Source of the DNA: CAYGDP01 sp964348665
GTDB taxonomy: Bacteria; Verrucomicrobiota; Verrucomicrobiia; Palsa-1439; CAYGDP01
Assembly: GCA_964348665.1 (NCBI GenBank)
Contig: CAYGDP010000012.1
Span: 44,733-108,732, forward strand
Reading direction: 5' to 3'
Length of the DNA stretch: 64,000 nt
The notes under the pieces are model-generated. The model searched no databases. It was given only the letters and a program-made list of their open reading frames with translations, and was not told where the DNA came from. This document shows positions 18,587-28,902 of the stretch, in pieces. Made by a program: the position numbers and the translations under genes. The first letter of the stretch is position 1. Each line of letters begins with the position of its first letter.

Positions 18587-19920
18587 GCAAATTCGCCCGC
18601 AATCTGACCCTCTTTGTGGTGGTCTACACTTGCGTAGAGGGATTTGTCATCAACTTGAGTGGTTCCTCGAAGATTTCCCACGTTTATAAAGATATGTTGC
18701 TAATGCTGCTCTATGCTTCGGTCTTCATTACACAACCCGGCAATGTCCTCCCAAACTCCCATGCGCTCCGCAGCACCAAGCCCGCCCTTTTTATCTTCGG
18801 CGCCTTGGTCATCACGTTTCTGGCGGTTCCCGGCAGCAATTTTTTGGCGGGCATAGTCGCTGTCAAACAACGTCTGTTTTACATCCCGCTGCTGGCTGTC
18901 GCCTATTACTTCATTCGAGACGAGGAAGATGTGCGTAAGCTGTATTTGATTCTGGTCGTCTCATCCATCCCCGTTTGCCTCTTCGGGTTATACCTTCACA
19001 ATAAGGGACCGGGCGAGTTACAACGGCTCGGTGGCTCGTATGCGCACGTCTTTTATACGGCACAAAACAAACTGCAAAGCGGTTCCTACTGGCGGGTGCC
19101 CTCCACGTTTAACTCGTCCGGACAATTCGGCGCTTATCTCCTTTTTCACACGATTCTCGCTTCCGCCCTGCTGATGCGCCGTCAATTATCCCGGAAATGG
19201 ACGATTTTTGTTGTTGGCGCTCAAATGCTAATGATTTTGGCCATCTTCGTCTCCGGCTCGCGCACGCCATTGCTTCTCCTCGGAGCGTGCGTCTCCTTGA
19301 TTCTCATCTTTGCCCGCCAATTGCGCAAGGCGGTTATGTGGGTTTTGTTTGGTTACATCACTCTCGCCTTGGGATTCGCTTATCTGGGTGCAGGAGTTGC
19401 CGACCGATTCTCGACTCTCCTCGATCCCGCGAACACTATCGGACGATTCCAAGAAACCTACTTCGGCCAATTGTTCATTGGCCGATTGTTGGAAAATCCA
19501 TTGGGTATGGGGTTAGGCCGCGCCACGCTCGGAGCTCGGCACGTGCTTCCTTCCGACCAGGCTCCGATTATGGTGGAAAGCTACTATGGTCTCCTGTCCT
19601 ATGAAATGGGCTGGCTGGGGCTTCTTGCTTTTGCTTGGGCAACCATCGCCATTGCCATCGCCACCTTGCGTATGCGACGGCAAATCCGCAATCCCGCCAC
19701 CATGATTCTCTGGGCAGCGCTCGCCGTCTATGTGCTCGTCAATATTTTCACGTTCCCCATCGGTTCCGGCCTGGATTCCTCCCCCATCAACACCTATTTC
19801 TGGTTTTCACTCGGCGCAGCCGCCAAACTCGCCGACCTGGAGCGGTATCGCTATATCGTATTCTTGCAGGAACAAGCTGCCGCGAAAAAAATCCAACAAG
19901 CCGCCGCTGCCTTCCGGTGA
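18583..19920 (+). CDS. O-antigen ligase/polymerase family membrane protein, second copy
   Basis: It starts at the ATG overlapping the previous stop (445 residues). About ten to twelve hydrophobic segments are present, with a large periplasmic loop. Family blocks are STFNSSGQFGAYLLFHTI, FVSGSRTPLLLLGA and GLGRATLGARHV followed by YYGLLSYEMGWLGLLAF. It differs strongly from the copy at 971, so the two were probably not made by a recent duplication. One may polymerise repeats while the other handles a different chain or ligates the product. Confidence 0.82.
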   Translation: MSKFARNLTLFVVVYTCVEGFVINLSGSSKISHVYKDMLLMLLYASVFITQPGNVLPNSHALRSTKPALFIFGALVITFLAVPGSNFLAGIVAVKQRLFYIPLLAVAYYFIRDEEDVRKLYLILVVSSIPVCLFGLYLHNKGPGELQRLGGSYAHVFYTAQNKLQSGSYWRVPSTFNSSGQFGAYLLFHTILASALLMRRQLSRKWTIFVVGAQMLMILAIFVSGSRTPLLLLGACVSLILIFARQLRKAVMWVLFGYITLALGFAYLGAGVADRFSTLLDPANTIGRFQETYFGQLFIGRLLENPLGMGLGRATLGARHVLPSDQAPIMVESYYGLLSYEMGWLGLLAFAWATIAIAIATLRMRRQIRNPATMILWAALAVYVLVNIFTFPIGSGLDSSPINTYFWFSLGAAAKLADLERYRYIVFLQEQAAAKKIQQAAAAFR

Positions 19921-21089
19921 TCCGACTTCTCTTCATCAATCCAGCCGCGCAACGAGGGGGCGCCGAAACCGTCCTGCTCGATATTCTCACTCATCTGGAC
20001 CGCAAACAGTTCGAGCCGCGCGTTCTGTCGTTGCAAGCGGGAGATTTCAATGCGGAACTGAGGGAAAAGGCTGGTGTTGAAGCTGCCATTGTTCTTGCGC
20101 CACAATTTCGCGACTTCTTTGGAGGCCGAAACGTGATCAAACAAATCGACAATAATATTCGGGACAACAAGATTGATCTTGTCCATTGCAACGGCACCGG
20201 TGCACACCTCTACGGAAGCCCGGCAGCGCGACGCGGCGGCGTGCCCAGCGTTTTTCACGTGCACGATTCGCTGAACCTGTCGTTCTCAAGACAAGGATTG
20301 CTTCACTGGTTCGCTCGCCGTACTCCGGCAACTGAAATCCTCGCTGTCTCCCGCAGTGTCGCGCGGCCGTTTCCAAAAGCTCACGTCATCCATAACGCCG
20401 TGAATCTTGCCCAATTCGACCCGCTCATCGCGGATTCACCGTCCATTCGCAAAACGGTCCGCGCCGAATTCGGCTGGTCACCCGACGCTCCACTTGTGGT
20501 CTGGTGCGGCCGATTGCAACATTGGAAAGGCGCGCACATCTTTCTGGAAGCCGCAGCGCGCGTGGCAAAAGACTTGCCTGCAGCTCGCTTCCTCGTTGTC
20601 GGCGGAACCATGTTTGGCATCGAGCAACACTATGAACAGAAACTTAAACGGCAGGCGACCTCACTAAACCTGACTGACTGTTTGCAGTTCACCGGCCATC
20701 GAGCCGATGCAAAGCGGTTTTTGGCGGCCGCCGATGCCGTCGCTCATACTTCCATTCGCCCCGAACCGTTTGGTCTTGTGGTCTTGGAAGGGATGGCTCT
20801 CGGCCGAGCTGTCATCGCCTCCAACACGGGTGGCCCATCCGAAATCATCGTGAATGAAGTCAGCGGGTTGCTGGTTCAGCCGAATAATCCCAACGCATTG
20901 GCCGCATCACTATTGCGCTTGCTCCACGATCCTTCCTTGCGGACAACGATGGGACTAACCGCCCGCTCGCGCGTGGCAACCGAGTTTGAGATGACGGGGA
21001 TGATGGAAAAAATCCAAACGCTGTACTTGACGATGGTGACGAATTCGCGCACAGTACCGGCGGCTACACCCTGTCGGGATAAATCCTAA
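19917..21089 (+). CDS. Glycosyltransferase family 4
   Basis: A GTG overlapping the previous stop is the best start (390 residues); an upstream extension of 94 codons only shadows the polymerase gene. The N-terminus is IRLLFINPAAQRGGAETVLL. The donor domain has VVWCGRLQHWKGAHIFLEAA and PEPFGLVVLEGMALGRAVIASNTGGPSEII (E(x7)E). The HVHDSLNLSFSRQG segment in the acceptor domain is conserved in the enzyme family. It ends one base before the giant repeat protein gene. Confidence 0.86.
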   Translation: MIRLLFINPAAQRGGAETVLLDILTHLDRKQFEPRVLSLQAGDFNAELREKAGVEAAIVLAPQFRDFFGGRNVIKQIDNNIRDNKIDLVHCNGTGAHLYGSPAARRGGVPSVFHVHDSLNLSFSRQGLLHWFARRTPATEILAVSRSVARPFPKAHVIHNAVNLAQFDPLIADSPSIRKTVRAEFGWSPDAPLVVWCGRLQHWKGAHIFLEAAARVAKDLPAARFLVVGGTMFGIEQHYEQKLKRQATSLNLTDCLQFTGHRADAKRFLAAADAVAHTSIRPEPFGLVVLEGMALGRAVIASNTGGPSEIIVNEVSGLLVQPNNPNALAASLLRLLHDPSLRTTMGLTARSRVATEFEMTGMMEKIQTLYLTMVTNSRTVPAATPCRDKS

Positions 21090-21090
21090 A

Positions 21091-24000
21091 ATGCGTATTC
21101 TGCGCCAATTGTTGAAGCGCGTTGAGAGTTGGCCGGGCTTGTCCGGCTCGAAAAACCATCGCCGTTCTCCCCGGTTATCTTCCGCGTTCTCCGTCGAAAT
21201 CCTGGAAACTCGCTGGGCACCGGCTACAGCAATCATTTTTGCTAATCAGTTGAGTTCACCCAACGGAATCGAAGCCGTCGAAGTGAAAGGAACGGGAGCC
21301 ATCTTCGGTTACGATTACACGCTCTCGGTTGCGCCCGGCACCTACGAAGTGCGAACATCTCCGAACGCGTTCGGACAAAAAAGTTTTGGCACATTTACCA
21401 TCGCATCCGATTCGCAAATTACAGCGACAACCGGCGCGTTAATTGCAGTAACCGGTGGCGTTGGATTTGACCACGCCAAACTTGCCACTGTTACCATCGA
21501 TCCATCCGTGCTCTCCACTCCGACCGGATTTCAGGCCGCCGATATCATCGGGTTCACGGGGGCGGGGACTCGCACGGCAACCTATCATCTGCCGACAGGA
21601 ACTTATCAAGTGGACGCGACCGCGGCGGTGTTTGGCGCGAAGACCTACGGAACGTTCACCGTGGCGTCCGACCTAACCATCTCGGCGACAACCGGCGCAA
21701 TCACACCGAACGCAACAACCGGCGTGACATTTGATTTGTCCCAATTGGCGGCGGTGAACATCGACCCCACCGTGCTTTCGGATCCAGTCGGATTTCAAGT
21801 CGCCGACATTGCTGGGTTGACCGTTGGCGGGAATCGCGCGGCGGTGTACCATTTCCCTCCCGGGACATATCGGCTCGACGCGCCAACCGTCGCGTTCGGC
21901 ACAAAGACGTATGGAACGTTTACTGTCGGGGCGAACTTGCGCGTAACACAAACCACTGGCGCCTTGCTCGCCGCCTCGGAGGGAATTGAGTTTGATCTCA
22001 CGCAGTTAGCGCCAGTCAATATTGACCCCTCCGAGTTGTCTTCCCCGTCCGGATTACAGGTGGCGGGCATCTCGGGACTCACCGCTGGCGGAGTCCGAAC
22101 CGCAACGTATCATCTACCAGTCGGGACGTACCGGGTGGATGCGCCAACCGTCGCGTTCGGCACAAAAGTGTATGGCACGTTCGTGGTCGGCGCAGACCTC
22201 GGAATCTCGCAATTCACAGGCGTTCTTCTGCCGACGGCAACGGGATTTACATTTGACCTCGACCAGCTTGCGCCCATCCAAATTGATCCTTCGAATCTTT
22301 CCGAACCCGTCGGCGTGCAAGCGGCGGACATTGTCGGTCTTACCGCTGGGGGAGGCAGAACGGTCACCTATCATTTCCTTCCCGGTACGTATCGCGTGGA
22401 CGCGCCGTCGGCCGCATTTGGACAGAAACCGTACGGGACATTCACGGTCAATTCCGACCTAACCATTTCGGGTGTCACGGGCGTCCTGCTTCCCACGACG
22501 ACAGGGTTCACTTTTGACCTGACAAAACTGGGCGAAGTGACAATCGACCCCACGCTGCTCTCGCAGCCAGTTGGATTGCAAGCGGCAGACGTGCTCGGAT
22601 TGACGGGCGCAGGTTCTCGACGCGCGACATTTCACTTGCCCGTTGGCACCTACCGTCTGGACGCGGTCGCTACGCTGGGCACAAAAGTCTACGGGAACTT
22701 TACAATTGCCGCGGATTATTCGGTGACACAGCAGACCGGTGTGCTCTTGCTGAACAATCGCGAAATCACCTTTGACATTTCAAAACTCGCCGTGGTCACG
22801 GTTGATCCCACGCTGCTCTCCTATCCAACGGGTCTTCAGACGGCGGATATCGTCGGATTGACCGCAGGCGGAAATCGTGTGACAACTTACCATCTCCCTG
22901 CCGGCACGTATCGAATCGAAACGCCGCCGCCCGCCGCATTCGGCACAAAATATTACGGGACATTTGTCGTCGGTGCCGACCTGACTGTATCGCAACCCAC
23001 CGGATCGTTGTTGCTCAATGCCGGAACGATCACGTTTGATTTGGCGAAGCTAGCCGCGATCACGATCGACCCAACTGCGTTGTCGTGGCCGACCGGATTT
23101 CAAGCGGCGGATATTATGGGACTGACCGCGGCGGGAACGAGGGTTTCGACCTATCATTTGCCGGCAGGAAAATATCGCGTGGACGCGTTGCCCAGTGTTT
23201 TTGGCGCCAAACCATACGGGACGTTCACTGTCGCCACCAACCTGGCCGTTACTCAAACGACCGAAGCGGTCAGGATCGAGAATGGCCGTCTGGACTTCGA
23301 CCTTTGCGCGCTAAACAATGTCGCTGTCACACCGATGGACGACTGGCAGATTCGTGGGCTGACATTCACAACCGATCGCCGGTTGATTCTGGCGCTGCCC
23401 GACGGAGAATATCGCGTGGATTTCCCGCAAACTGACTCCAGCATTATCACAGGGGATTTTCTATTGGATGATCTTGGATTGTCCGACGCCGCCGTTCCCC
23501 AAACTAATCCACTCGCAACCTTGAAATTGCTCCCCTGCCCCAATTCGCCGCCTCTCTTGTCTCCCATCTCGAATCAATCGGGTAATGAAGGCGGCACAAT
23601 CGCGTTCTCCGCGGCGGGCACCGACCCGGACGGCGATTCGCTGACCTACAGCCTCGCGCCCGGCGCGCCCATCGGCGCATTAATCAACCCATCGACAGGC
23701 GCATTTTCATTCACTCCCAGCAATGGGCCTGCTGTTTTCTCTGTGACCGTTGTCGTTTCGGACGATGGACGCGAAAATCTGGCGGCTTCCCAAACATTTC
23801 AAATTACAGTCAATAATGTCGCGCCGATCGTCACCGCCCTCAACATTTTCGCTGTCGCCGGAATCCCGTTCAACAATCAATCCGTCGCGACATTCGACGA
23901 CCCGGGTGTTTTCGACACTCACACCGCTACGATTGACTGGGGAGACGGCACTTCGTCCGTCGGAAACATCGCAGAATCCAATGGATCTGGCGTTGTCTCC

Positions 24001-24852
24001 GGCACCCACACCTACTCGCCAAGCGTTCTTGACGATTTTTCCGATTTCTGTGGCGCGGCGCCTCCTTCCACCTCCAAAATCATCTCGATCAACATCACCG
24101 ATTCGGATCTTTCTTCCACCACGGCAAAGGGCGTGGCTGTCATCAGTTCGCCAACCTCCACAGCCGGATTTGTCGGCAATGACTTGTTGATTGTTGGTAC
24201 GGCGGGTGATGACTCCATCGTCGTCTCCGCCGCAGGGACACTCCTCAATCAGGTCAATGTAACCCTCAACGGTATGCGAACCGGACCGTTCGCCGTCGGG
24301 GGCGGCAGACGAATCATCGTCGCAGGCTTGGCTGGGGATGACAATCTGCAAGTCGCTGGCAGCGTTCGCGCCGCCACGGCGCTTTTTGGCGGGCCTGGCA
24401 ACGATCGACTGAAAGGCGGCGGTGGCCAGACAGTCGAGGTGGGCTGTACCGGCAACGACCTTCTCATCGGCGGTAGCGCCAACGACGTGCTGATTGGCGG
24501 ACAGGGATTCGACCGGATTATTGGCCGCGCGGGAGAGGATATTTTGATTGCCGGTTTCACGGATTATGACGCCAATGTCCGCGCCCTAAGCTTGATCCTG
24601 ACCGAATGGAATTCGTCGGCTTCGCTAAGCGCGAAAATCGCCCGGCTGCTCGGCCAAACCAATCCTCCTGCGTTTCCCTTCGCGTTTCCGCTCAACACGG
24701 CAACCGTGCACGATGACGGCGTCTCGGACACGCTGGTTGGCGGCACAAAAACCAGCAGGGACGGGACTGATTTGTTTTTTCACCTCGGTCGCGGCCTGAA
24801 CGACTTTCTCCTAAATCCCTCCCTCGCCGAACTTCGAATTGCGGAAATTTAA
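21091..24852 (+). CDS. Giant surface repeat protein with cadherin-like, PKD-like and RTX-like parts
   Basis: The protein has 1253 residues. There is no classic signal peptide; instead an Arg-rich start is followed by [13 protein letters not shown] (about residues 31-43), like the LExR-x-x-P motif near the N-terminus of many planctomycete and verrucomicrobial surface proteins. Eight tandem units of about 86-88 residues follow (core GTYRVDA, then [11 protein letters not shown]), then a degenerate ninth. Next come a cadherin-like domain ([15 protein letters not shown]), a PKD-like domain (TIDWGDGT), glycine/aspartate-rich calcium-binding repeats ([28 protein letters not shown]) and a C-terminal module ([31 protein letters not shown]) reminiscent of planctomycete proteins. 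An adhesin or matrix protein is likely. Confidence 0.8.
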   Translation: MRILRQLLKRVESWPGLSGSKNHRRSPRLSSAFSVEILETRWAPATAIIFANQLSSPNGIEAVEVKGTGAIFGYDYTLSVAPGTYEVRTSPNAFGQKSFGTFTIASDSQITATTGALIAVTGGVGFDHAKLATVTIDPSVLSTPTGFQAADIIGFTGAGTRTATYHLPTGTYQVDATAAVFGAKTYGTFTVASDLTISATTGAITPNATTGVTFDLSQLAAVNIDPTVLSDPVGFQVADIAGLTVGGNRAAVYHFPPGTYRLDAPTVAFGTKTYGTFTVGANLRVTQTTGALLAASEGIEFDLTQLAPVNIDPSELSSPSGLQVAGISGLTAGGVRTATYHLPVGTYRVDAPTVAFGTKVYGTFVVGADLGISQFTGVLLPTATGFTFDLDQLAPIQIDPSNLSEPVGVQAADIVGLTAGGGRTVTYHFLPGTYRVDAPSAAFGQKPYGTFTVNSDLTISGVTGVLLPTTTGFTFDLTKLGEVTIDPTLLSQPVGLQAADVLGLTGAGSRRATFHLPVGTYRLDAVATLGTKVYGNFTIAADYSVTQQTGVLLLNNREITFDISKLAVVTVDPTLLSYPTGLQTADIVGLTAGGNRVTTYHLPAGTYRIETPPPAAFGTKYYGTFVVGADLTVSQPTGSLLLNAGTITFDLAKLAAITIDPTALSWPTGFQAADIMGLTAAGTRVSTYHLPAGKYRVDALPSVFGAKPYGTFTVATNLAVTQTTEAVRIENGRLDFDLCALNNVAVTPMDDWQIRGLTFTTDRRLILALPDGEYRVDFPQTDSSIITGDFLLDDLGLSDAAVPQTNPLATLKLLPCPNSPPLLSPISNQSGNEGGTIAFSAAGTDPDGDSLTYSLAPGAPIGALINPSTGAFSFTPSNGPAVFSVTVVVSDDGRENLAASQTFQITVNNVAPIVTALNIFAVAGIPFNNQSVATFDDPGVFDTHTATIDWGDGTSSVGNIAESNGSGVVSGTHTYSPSVLDDFSDFCGAAPPSTSKIISINITDSDLSSTTAKGVAVISSPTSTAGFVGNDLLIVGTAGDDSIVVSAAGTLLNQVNVTLNGMRTGPFAVGGGRRIIVAGLAGDDNLQVAGSVRAATALFGGPGNDRLKGGGGQTVEVGCTGNDLLIGGSANDVLIGGQGFDRIIGRAGEDILIAGFTDYDANVRALSLILTEWNSSASLSAKIARLLGQTNPPAFPFAFPLNTATVHDDGVSDTLVGGTKTSRDGTDLFFHLGRGLNDFLLNPSLAELRIAEI
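21337..23403 (+). repeat. Eight tandem coding repeats of about 258 bp
   Basis: Successive copies of the GTY(R/Q/E)(V/L) segment begin near 21337, 21598, 21862 and 22123, a period of 261-264 bp, and continue to about 23404, where a degenerate ninth copy starts. Each unit ends with a segment of the type FDLxxLAxVxIDPxxLSxPxGxQxADIxGLTAGG. The DNA copies have diverged while the protein pattern is kept, so the array is old and probably under selection. Confidence 0.85.
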
Positions 24853-24911
24853 CCGGGATTCGTCGATCGCCATTTGACGTTGAGGCAATCTTCGCGCACA
24901 TTACCCCTCAC

Positions 24912-25625
24912 TTGAAAACCTTCAAGGAAAAGCTCTATGAGAAAGCCGCCGGCCGACCGCAGGCTGGCAAGGAATTGCAAGTCACGTTTCCGGAGATGCT
25001 TTGGTATCTCTGGAAACGCGGCGGCGCTTCCTACCTGCGCGGACTCTGGTGGCAACTCCGGCTCCAACACACCCGTGGACGCCTCTTCGTGGGCAGGCAC
25101 GTGGACATCCTGTTCCCGCGCTACATTTCCGCGGGCCGAAATTGTTACATCGGCGATTACGTGTATCTCAATGGCCTTTCCCAGACCGGCATCCATCTCG
25201 GCGATAATGTCCGCCTTCGCGAGCAAGTCTGGGTGCAAGCCTCCAGCACTCTCAGCAATCTCGGCCTGGGAATGATCGTCGGCGATAACACGTACATCGG
25301 CCCACGCTGCATCCTCGGCGCCGGCGGAGGAATTCGCATCGGCAAAAATGTGATCATCGGCGCTTCCGTGGATATCCTTGCCGAAAATCATGAGTTCTCC
25401 GATTTCGATAAACCCATCCACGAACAAGGCGTTTCCCGCGAAGGCATCATCATCGAAGACGATGTCTGGGTCGGCAACCGCGTCATCATCCTCGATGGCG
25501 TCCACGTCGGTCCCGGTGCCATCATCGGCGCCGGCTCGGTCGTTACCAAAGATGTCCCCGCGTATGCCATCGTCGTCGGCAATCCGGGACGAGTCATTGG
25601 AAATCGGCAGCAACCCAAGGAATGA
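24912..25625 (+). CDS. Hexapeptide-repeat acyltransferase (WbbJ/CysE superfamily)
   Basis: From a TTG start at 24912 the protein has 237 residues; no in-frame ATG or GTG lies before the conserved part. The second half shows left-handed beta-helix hexapeptides ([26 protein letters not shown], [16 protein letters not shown]), the catalytic-type His in [17 protein letters not shown], and the closing turn [19 protein letters not shown]. It probably O-acetylates a sugar of the glycan. It overlaps the next glycosyltransferase by ATGA. The exact start is uncertain. Confidence 0.82.
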   Translation: MKTFKEKLYEKAAGRPQAGKELQVTFPEMLWYLWKRGGASYLRGLWWQLRLQHTRGRLFVGRHVDILFPRYISAGRNCYIGDYVYLNGLSQTGIHLGDNVRLREQVWVQASSTLSNLGLGMIVGDNTYIGPRCILGAGGGIRIGKNVIIGASVDILAENHEFSDFDKPIHEQGVSREGIIIEDDVWVGNRVIILDGVHVGPGAIIGAGSVVTKDVPAYAIVVGNPGRVIGNRQQPKE

Positions 25626-26680
25626 GAATCTGTCTCTTTCGCGCCTTTCCCGATCCGTTCCGAAAGAGCATGGAGATCTATGCCAGCCAGCTTCTTCGTC
25701 ACGTCCGCCCCCTCCTGCCTGATACCGAGATGATCATGGATTATTTGCCGCCCAATGTCCGCCTGCAACCGGGTTGGGCGCGGCTCTGGGATCAATACAT
25801 CCGCTATCAGCGCCTTTGCAAAGCTCCCCTCGCCGATGTCAACCACGTCGTTGATTATGGTTTTGGCCATCTGCTCTATAGTTTACAACCAGAAAAATCC
25901 GTCGTCACCTTCCACGATGCCATCGTGTTCAAATTGCCAGACGTGTCCCGCCGCACCCGGTTCGCAGTCCGGTACAGCCTCCGCGCCGTCCGCCGTGCCG
26001 CCCGCGTCATCACCGACTCGGAAAATTCCAAACGCGATTTCCTCGAGCTTGTGGACTATCCCGCTGACCGCGTCCGAGTCGTCCATTTGGGGATCGATCC
26101 CGCGTTTCGTCCACTGACCGACACGGATGCGATTCGCAAACGATACAAACTTCCCGACCATTTCATCCTTCACGTCGGTCACACGCTCCCGTATATGAAC
26201 ATCGAAGGCACTCTCCGCGCGCTCGAACATCTCGATGTTCCGCTCGTGAAAATCGGCGGCGATTTTTCTTCCGAACAAAACACGTTGATTGATCAACTTC
26301 GCCTGCGATCGCGCATCCAACACCTCGGCCGTATTTCACTCGCCGACTTGCCTGCCGTTTACAACTCCGCCTCCGCGCTCCTCTACATTCCGCTTTACGC
26401 CGGATTCGGTTTGCCACCACTGGAAGCAATGGCTTGCGGGACACCAGTCATCTGTTCCAATCGAGGATCTCTGCCCGAAATTGTTGGCGACGCCGCGATT
26501 GTCGTCAATCCCGATGACGCCAAGAGCGCCGCGGATGCCGTCTCGAAATTGATTGCCGATACCAAGCTGCGGGAATCCTATCGTGAACGCGGGCTTCTGA
26601 ACACCCAGCGTTTTTCCTGGGAAAAAACCGCCCGCGAAACGCTGGCCATCTACCGCGAGGTCGCCCGTGCAACCGCATAA
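25622..26680 (+). CDS. Glycosyltransferase family 4
   Basis: This 352-residue GT-B enzyme has an acceptor domain ending in [15 protein letters not shown] and [15 protein letters not shown]. The donor domain has [67 protein letters not shown] and a final [15 protein letters not shown]. This is the mannosyltransferase-like branch of GT4, in which the E(x7)E motif reads [10 protein letters not shown]. It overlaps the upstream acyltransferase by four bases and the next gene by fourteen. Confidence 0.86.
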   Translation: MRICLFRAFPDPFRKSMEIYASQLLRHVRPLLPDTEMIMDYLPPNVRLQPGWARLWDQYIRYQRLCKAPLADVNHVVDYGFGHLLYSLQPEKSVVTFHDAIVFKLPDVSRRTRFAVRYSLRAVRRAARVITDSENSKRDFLELVDYPADRVRVVHLGIDPAFRPLTDTDAIRKRYKLPDHFILHVGHTLPYMNIEGTLRALEHLDVPLVKIGGDFSSEQNTLIDQLRLRSRIQHLGRISLADLPAVYNSASALLYIPLYAGFGLPPLEAMACGTPVICSNRGSLPEIVGDAAIVVNPDDAKSAADAVSKLIADTKLRESYRERGLLNTQRFSWEKTARETLAIYREVARATA

Positions 26681-27722
26681 AATCGCCATCATCCAACGGT
26701 TTCTGCCCAGCGGCTCTCGCGGGGGGGTCGGCTATTTCACGCACAACCTCGCCAACATCCTGATCGCTCGTGGCCATCATGTCACCGTGTTCAGCCTCGA
26801 TACCGCCCCGGAAGAAGCTCGCTATCAAGTTGTCACGTTGCCAACCACAAAACGCTGTTGCGGTTTGCCAACCGCACCGATTACGTTTCCGTTTCAGATC
26901 GCGCGACAGGATTTTTCCTTGTTCGATGTGATCCACGCGCAGGGCGACGATCAATGGTTGTCCCACGACCGCAGCCCGCCCGTCGTTCGCACCCTCCACG
27001 GCTCCGCGTTGTCGGAAGCGTTCCACAATGGCATCCGACTCGGATCACCAAAATGGTTTCTGATGCACCTCTATTTCTATCTCAACGAAATCCCCGCCGT
27101 CCTGCGCGCCGACCGAGTCGTTGCGGTTTCCAATGCCACGCGCCGCCATTATCCGAAAACCGACGCCACCATTCCGAACGGCGTGGACACAACGGTCTTC
27201 AAGCCAGCCGGCGTCAAATCTTCGCATCCCACGATTCTTTTTGTCGGGGATCTCGAAGGCCGAAAACGAGGGAGATTGCTGCTCGAAACTTTCCAAAAGG
27301 AAATTCAACCGTCGCTTCCCGACGCGGAATTGTGGGTCGTGCGCGGAGACAAAGTCGATACCGAGGGCGTTCGATGGTTTGGGCGCGTTGACACCAACAA
27401 GCTCGCTTGGCTCTACCGCGAAGCCTGGGTGTTTTGCCTGCCCAGCATCTACGAGGGATTCGGGATTCCCTATGTCGAGGCAATGGCCAGCGGCACACCC
27501 GTCGTGGCCACTCCCAACGCCGGCGCGCAAGAAGTCCTTGATCACGGTCGCGCCGGATTGATTGTTTCCGACGCGGAACTCGGCGTAACCTTGCGGCGGG
27601 TCTTGACCGACGCAACTCTTCGGGCCGAGTACCGGGAACGCGGACTGGATCGCGCCAAACAATTCGCGTGGGACGTTGTCGCCGCACAATACGAAAAGCT
27701 ATATGAGTCCGTCCTCCACTAA
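26667..27722 (+). CDS. Glycosyltransferase family 4
   Basis: This 351-residue enzyme starts at a GTG inside the previous gene. The acceptor domain opens [28 protein letters not shown]; the donor domain has ILFVGDLEGRKRGRLLLETF and LPSIYEGFGIPYVEAMASGTPVVATPNAGAQEVL, with the expected E(x7)E spacing. The C-terminal AKQFAWDVVAAQYEKLY is typical. It overlaps the next gene by 20 bases, keeping it in the same transcript. Confidence 0.85.
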   Translation: MQPHKIAIIQRFLPSGSRGGVGYFTHNLANILIARGHHVTVFSLDTAPEEARYQVVTLPTTKRCCGLPTAPITFPFQIARQDFSLFDVIHAQGDDQWLSHDRSPPVVRTLHGSALSEAFHNGIRLGSPKWFLMHLYFYLNEIPAVLRADRVVAVSNATRRHYPKTDATIPNGVDTTVFKPAGVKSSHPTILFVGDLEGRKRGRLLLETFQKEIQPSLPDAELWVVRGDKVDTEGVRWFGRVDTNKLAWLYREAWVFCLPSIYEGFGIPYVEAMASGTPVVATPNAGAQEVLDHGRAGLIVSDAELGVTLRRVLTDATLRAEYRERGLDRAKQFAWDVVAAQYEKLYESVLH

Positions 27723-28896
27723 CGCTCCCCGCAGAATTCTCTACCTGCAATCCACCTCGGAGATTGGCGGGTCGGACATTTCTCTGCTGCGGATCATCGA
27801 GAAACTCGATCGCGCGCGATTCCAACCTTGCGTCGTGCTGCCGCACGATGGACCTCTGGTCGAGTCGCTCCGCAAACTCGGCGCGGATGTTTTTATCGAG
27901 CCAGCCATGCTCAAACTTACCACTCGTCGCGGAGGGCTTTACATCATCCGCTACGCCCTTAATTGGCCACGCGCAGTTTGCAAACTCCGCGCACTCATCC
28001 TCCGCGAAAAAATCGACCTCGTCCATACCAACACCCTTCACAACCTTTACGGGTTCGCCGCCGCGCGTCTCGCGCACCGACCGCACTTCTGGCATATTCG
28101 CGAAATCGTCATGCAATCCGGCCTCGTCAAATCCGTCGAGCTTTTCCTCGCGCGACGTTATTCCACCCGAATCATCGTGACCAGCGACGCCGTCGGCGCG
28201 ATGTTTCGCGATGACGCGGGCAATTATCCATCTCATTTGCGAAAAATCCCAAATTCGATTGATACAGAATTGTACCACCCTCGGAATGACGGTCGGCGGA
28301 TCCGGAACGATGTAAAGCTATCCATGGAAACACCTCTCATCGGGCTAGTTTGCCGGCTCGACCAATGGAAAGGCGTGGATACTTTCCTTCAAGCCGCGAA
28401 AATCTGTCACGATCAATTCCCCAGCGTGCGATTTGCAGTCGTTGGCGGCCCGATCGTCGGTCAGGAATCCTACGCCGACGAACTCAAATCCCTCTCAAAA
28501 ACCCTCGGGCTGTATGCCATCGTTCACTTTACCGACTGGCGGTATCACCCAGAAGACATGCCCGCTGTCCATGCCGCCCTCGATATTCTCGTCCTCGCCT
28601 CGCGCTGGCCTGAACCCTTCGGCCTCGTGTTGCTGGAAGCAATGGCGACCGCGAAACCCATCGTCGCCACCAACCACGGCGGTCCCACCGAAATCTGCGT
28701 GGACGGCCAGACCGCGTTGCTCGTCCCTCCCGAAAATCCGGAAAAGATGGCAGAAGCAATCCTCACACTGCTGCGCGACCCGGACCGCGCTCGCGCCATG
28801 GGCAATGCCGGACGAACGCGCGTGGAACAATTGTACGACCGCAATGTCTGCCTCGAAAAACTGGCGGCGGTGTATGATGAGGTATTAGCAGGATAA
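27703..28896 (+). CDS. Glycosyltransferase family 4
   Basis: Starting at the ATG at 27703 gives 397 residues; nine upstream in-frame codons belong to the overlap with the previous gene. The acceptor domain begins RRILYLQSTSEIGGSDISLL. The donor domain has LIGLVCRLDQWKGVDTFLQAA and SRWPEPFGLVLLEAMATAKPIVATNHGGPTEIC. It is similar in layout to the enzyme at 19917. The gene stops six bases before the asparagine synthase gene. Confidence 0.86.
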   Translation: MSPSSTNAPRRILYLQSTSEIGGSDISLLRIIEKLDRARFQPCVVLPHDGPLVESLRKLGADVFIEPAMLKLTTRRGGLYIIRYALNWPRAVCKLRALILREKIDLVHTNTLHNLYGFAAARLAHRPHFWHIREIVMQSGLVKSVELFLARRYSTRIIVTSDAVGAMFRDDAGNYPSHLRKIPNSIDTELYHPRNDGRRIRNDVKLSMETPLIGLVCRLDQWKGVDTFLQAAKICHDQFPSVRFAVVGGPIVGQESYADELKSLSKTLGLYAIVHFTDWRYHPEDMPAVHAALDILVLASRWPEPFGLVLLEAMATAKPIVATNHGGPTEICVDGQTALLVPPENPEKMAEAILTLLRDPDRARAMGNAGRTRVEQLYDRNVCLEKLAAVYDEVLAG

Positions 28897-28902
28897 CTAT
28901 CT

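Noticed and set aside
19635..19916. 94-codon N-terminal extension of the GT4 enzyme at 19917
   Set aside because: It lies fully inside the polymerase gene in another frame and has no GT4 features; the GTGA overlap gives a normal start.
27214..28278. 354-codon open frame antisense to two GT4 genes
   Set aside because: GC-rich DNA gives long antisense frames; this one spans two real genes and is Arg/Asp-rich without domains.
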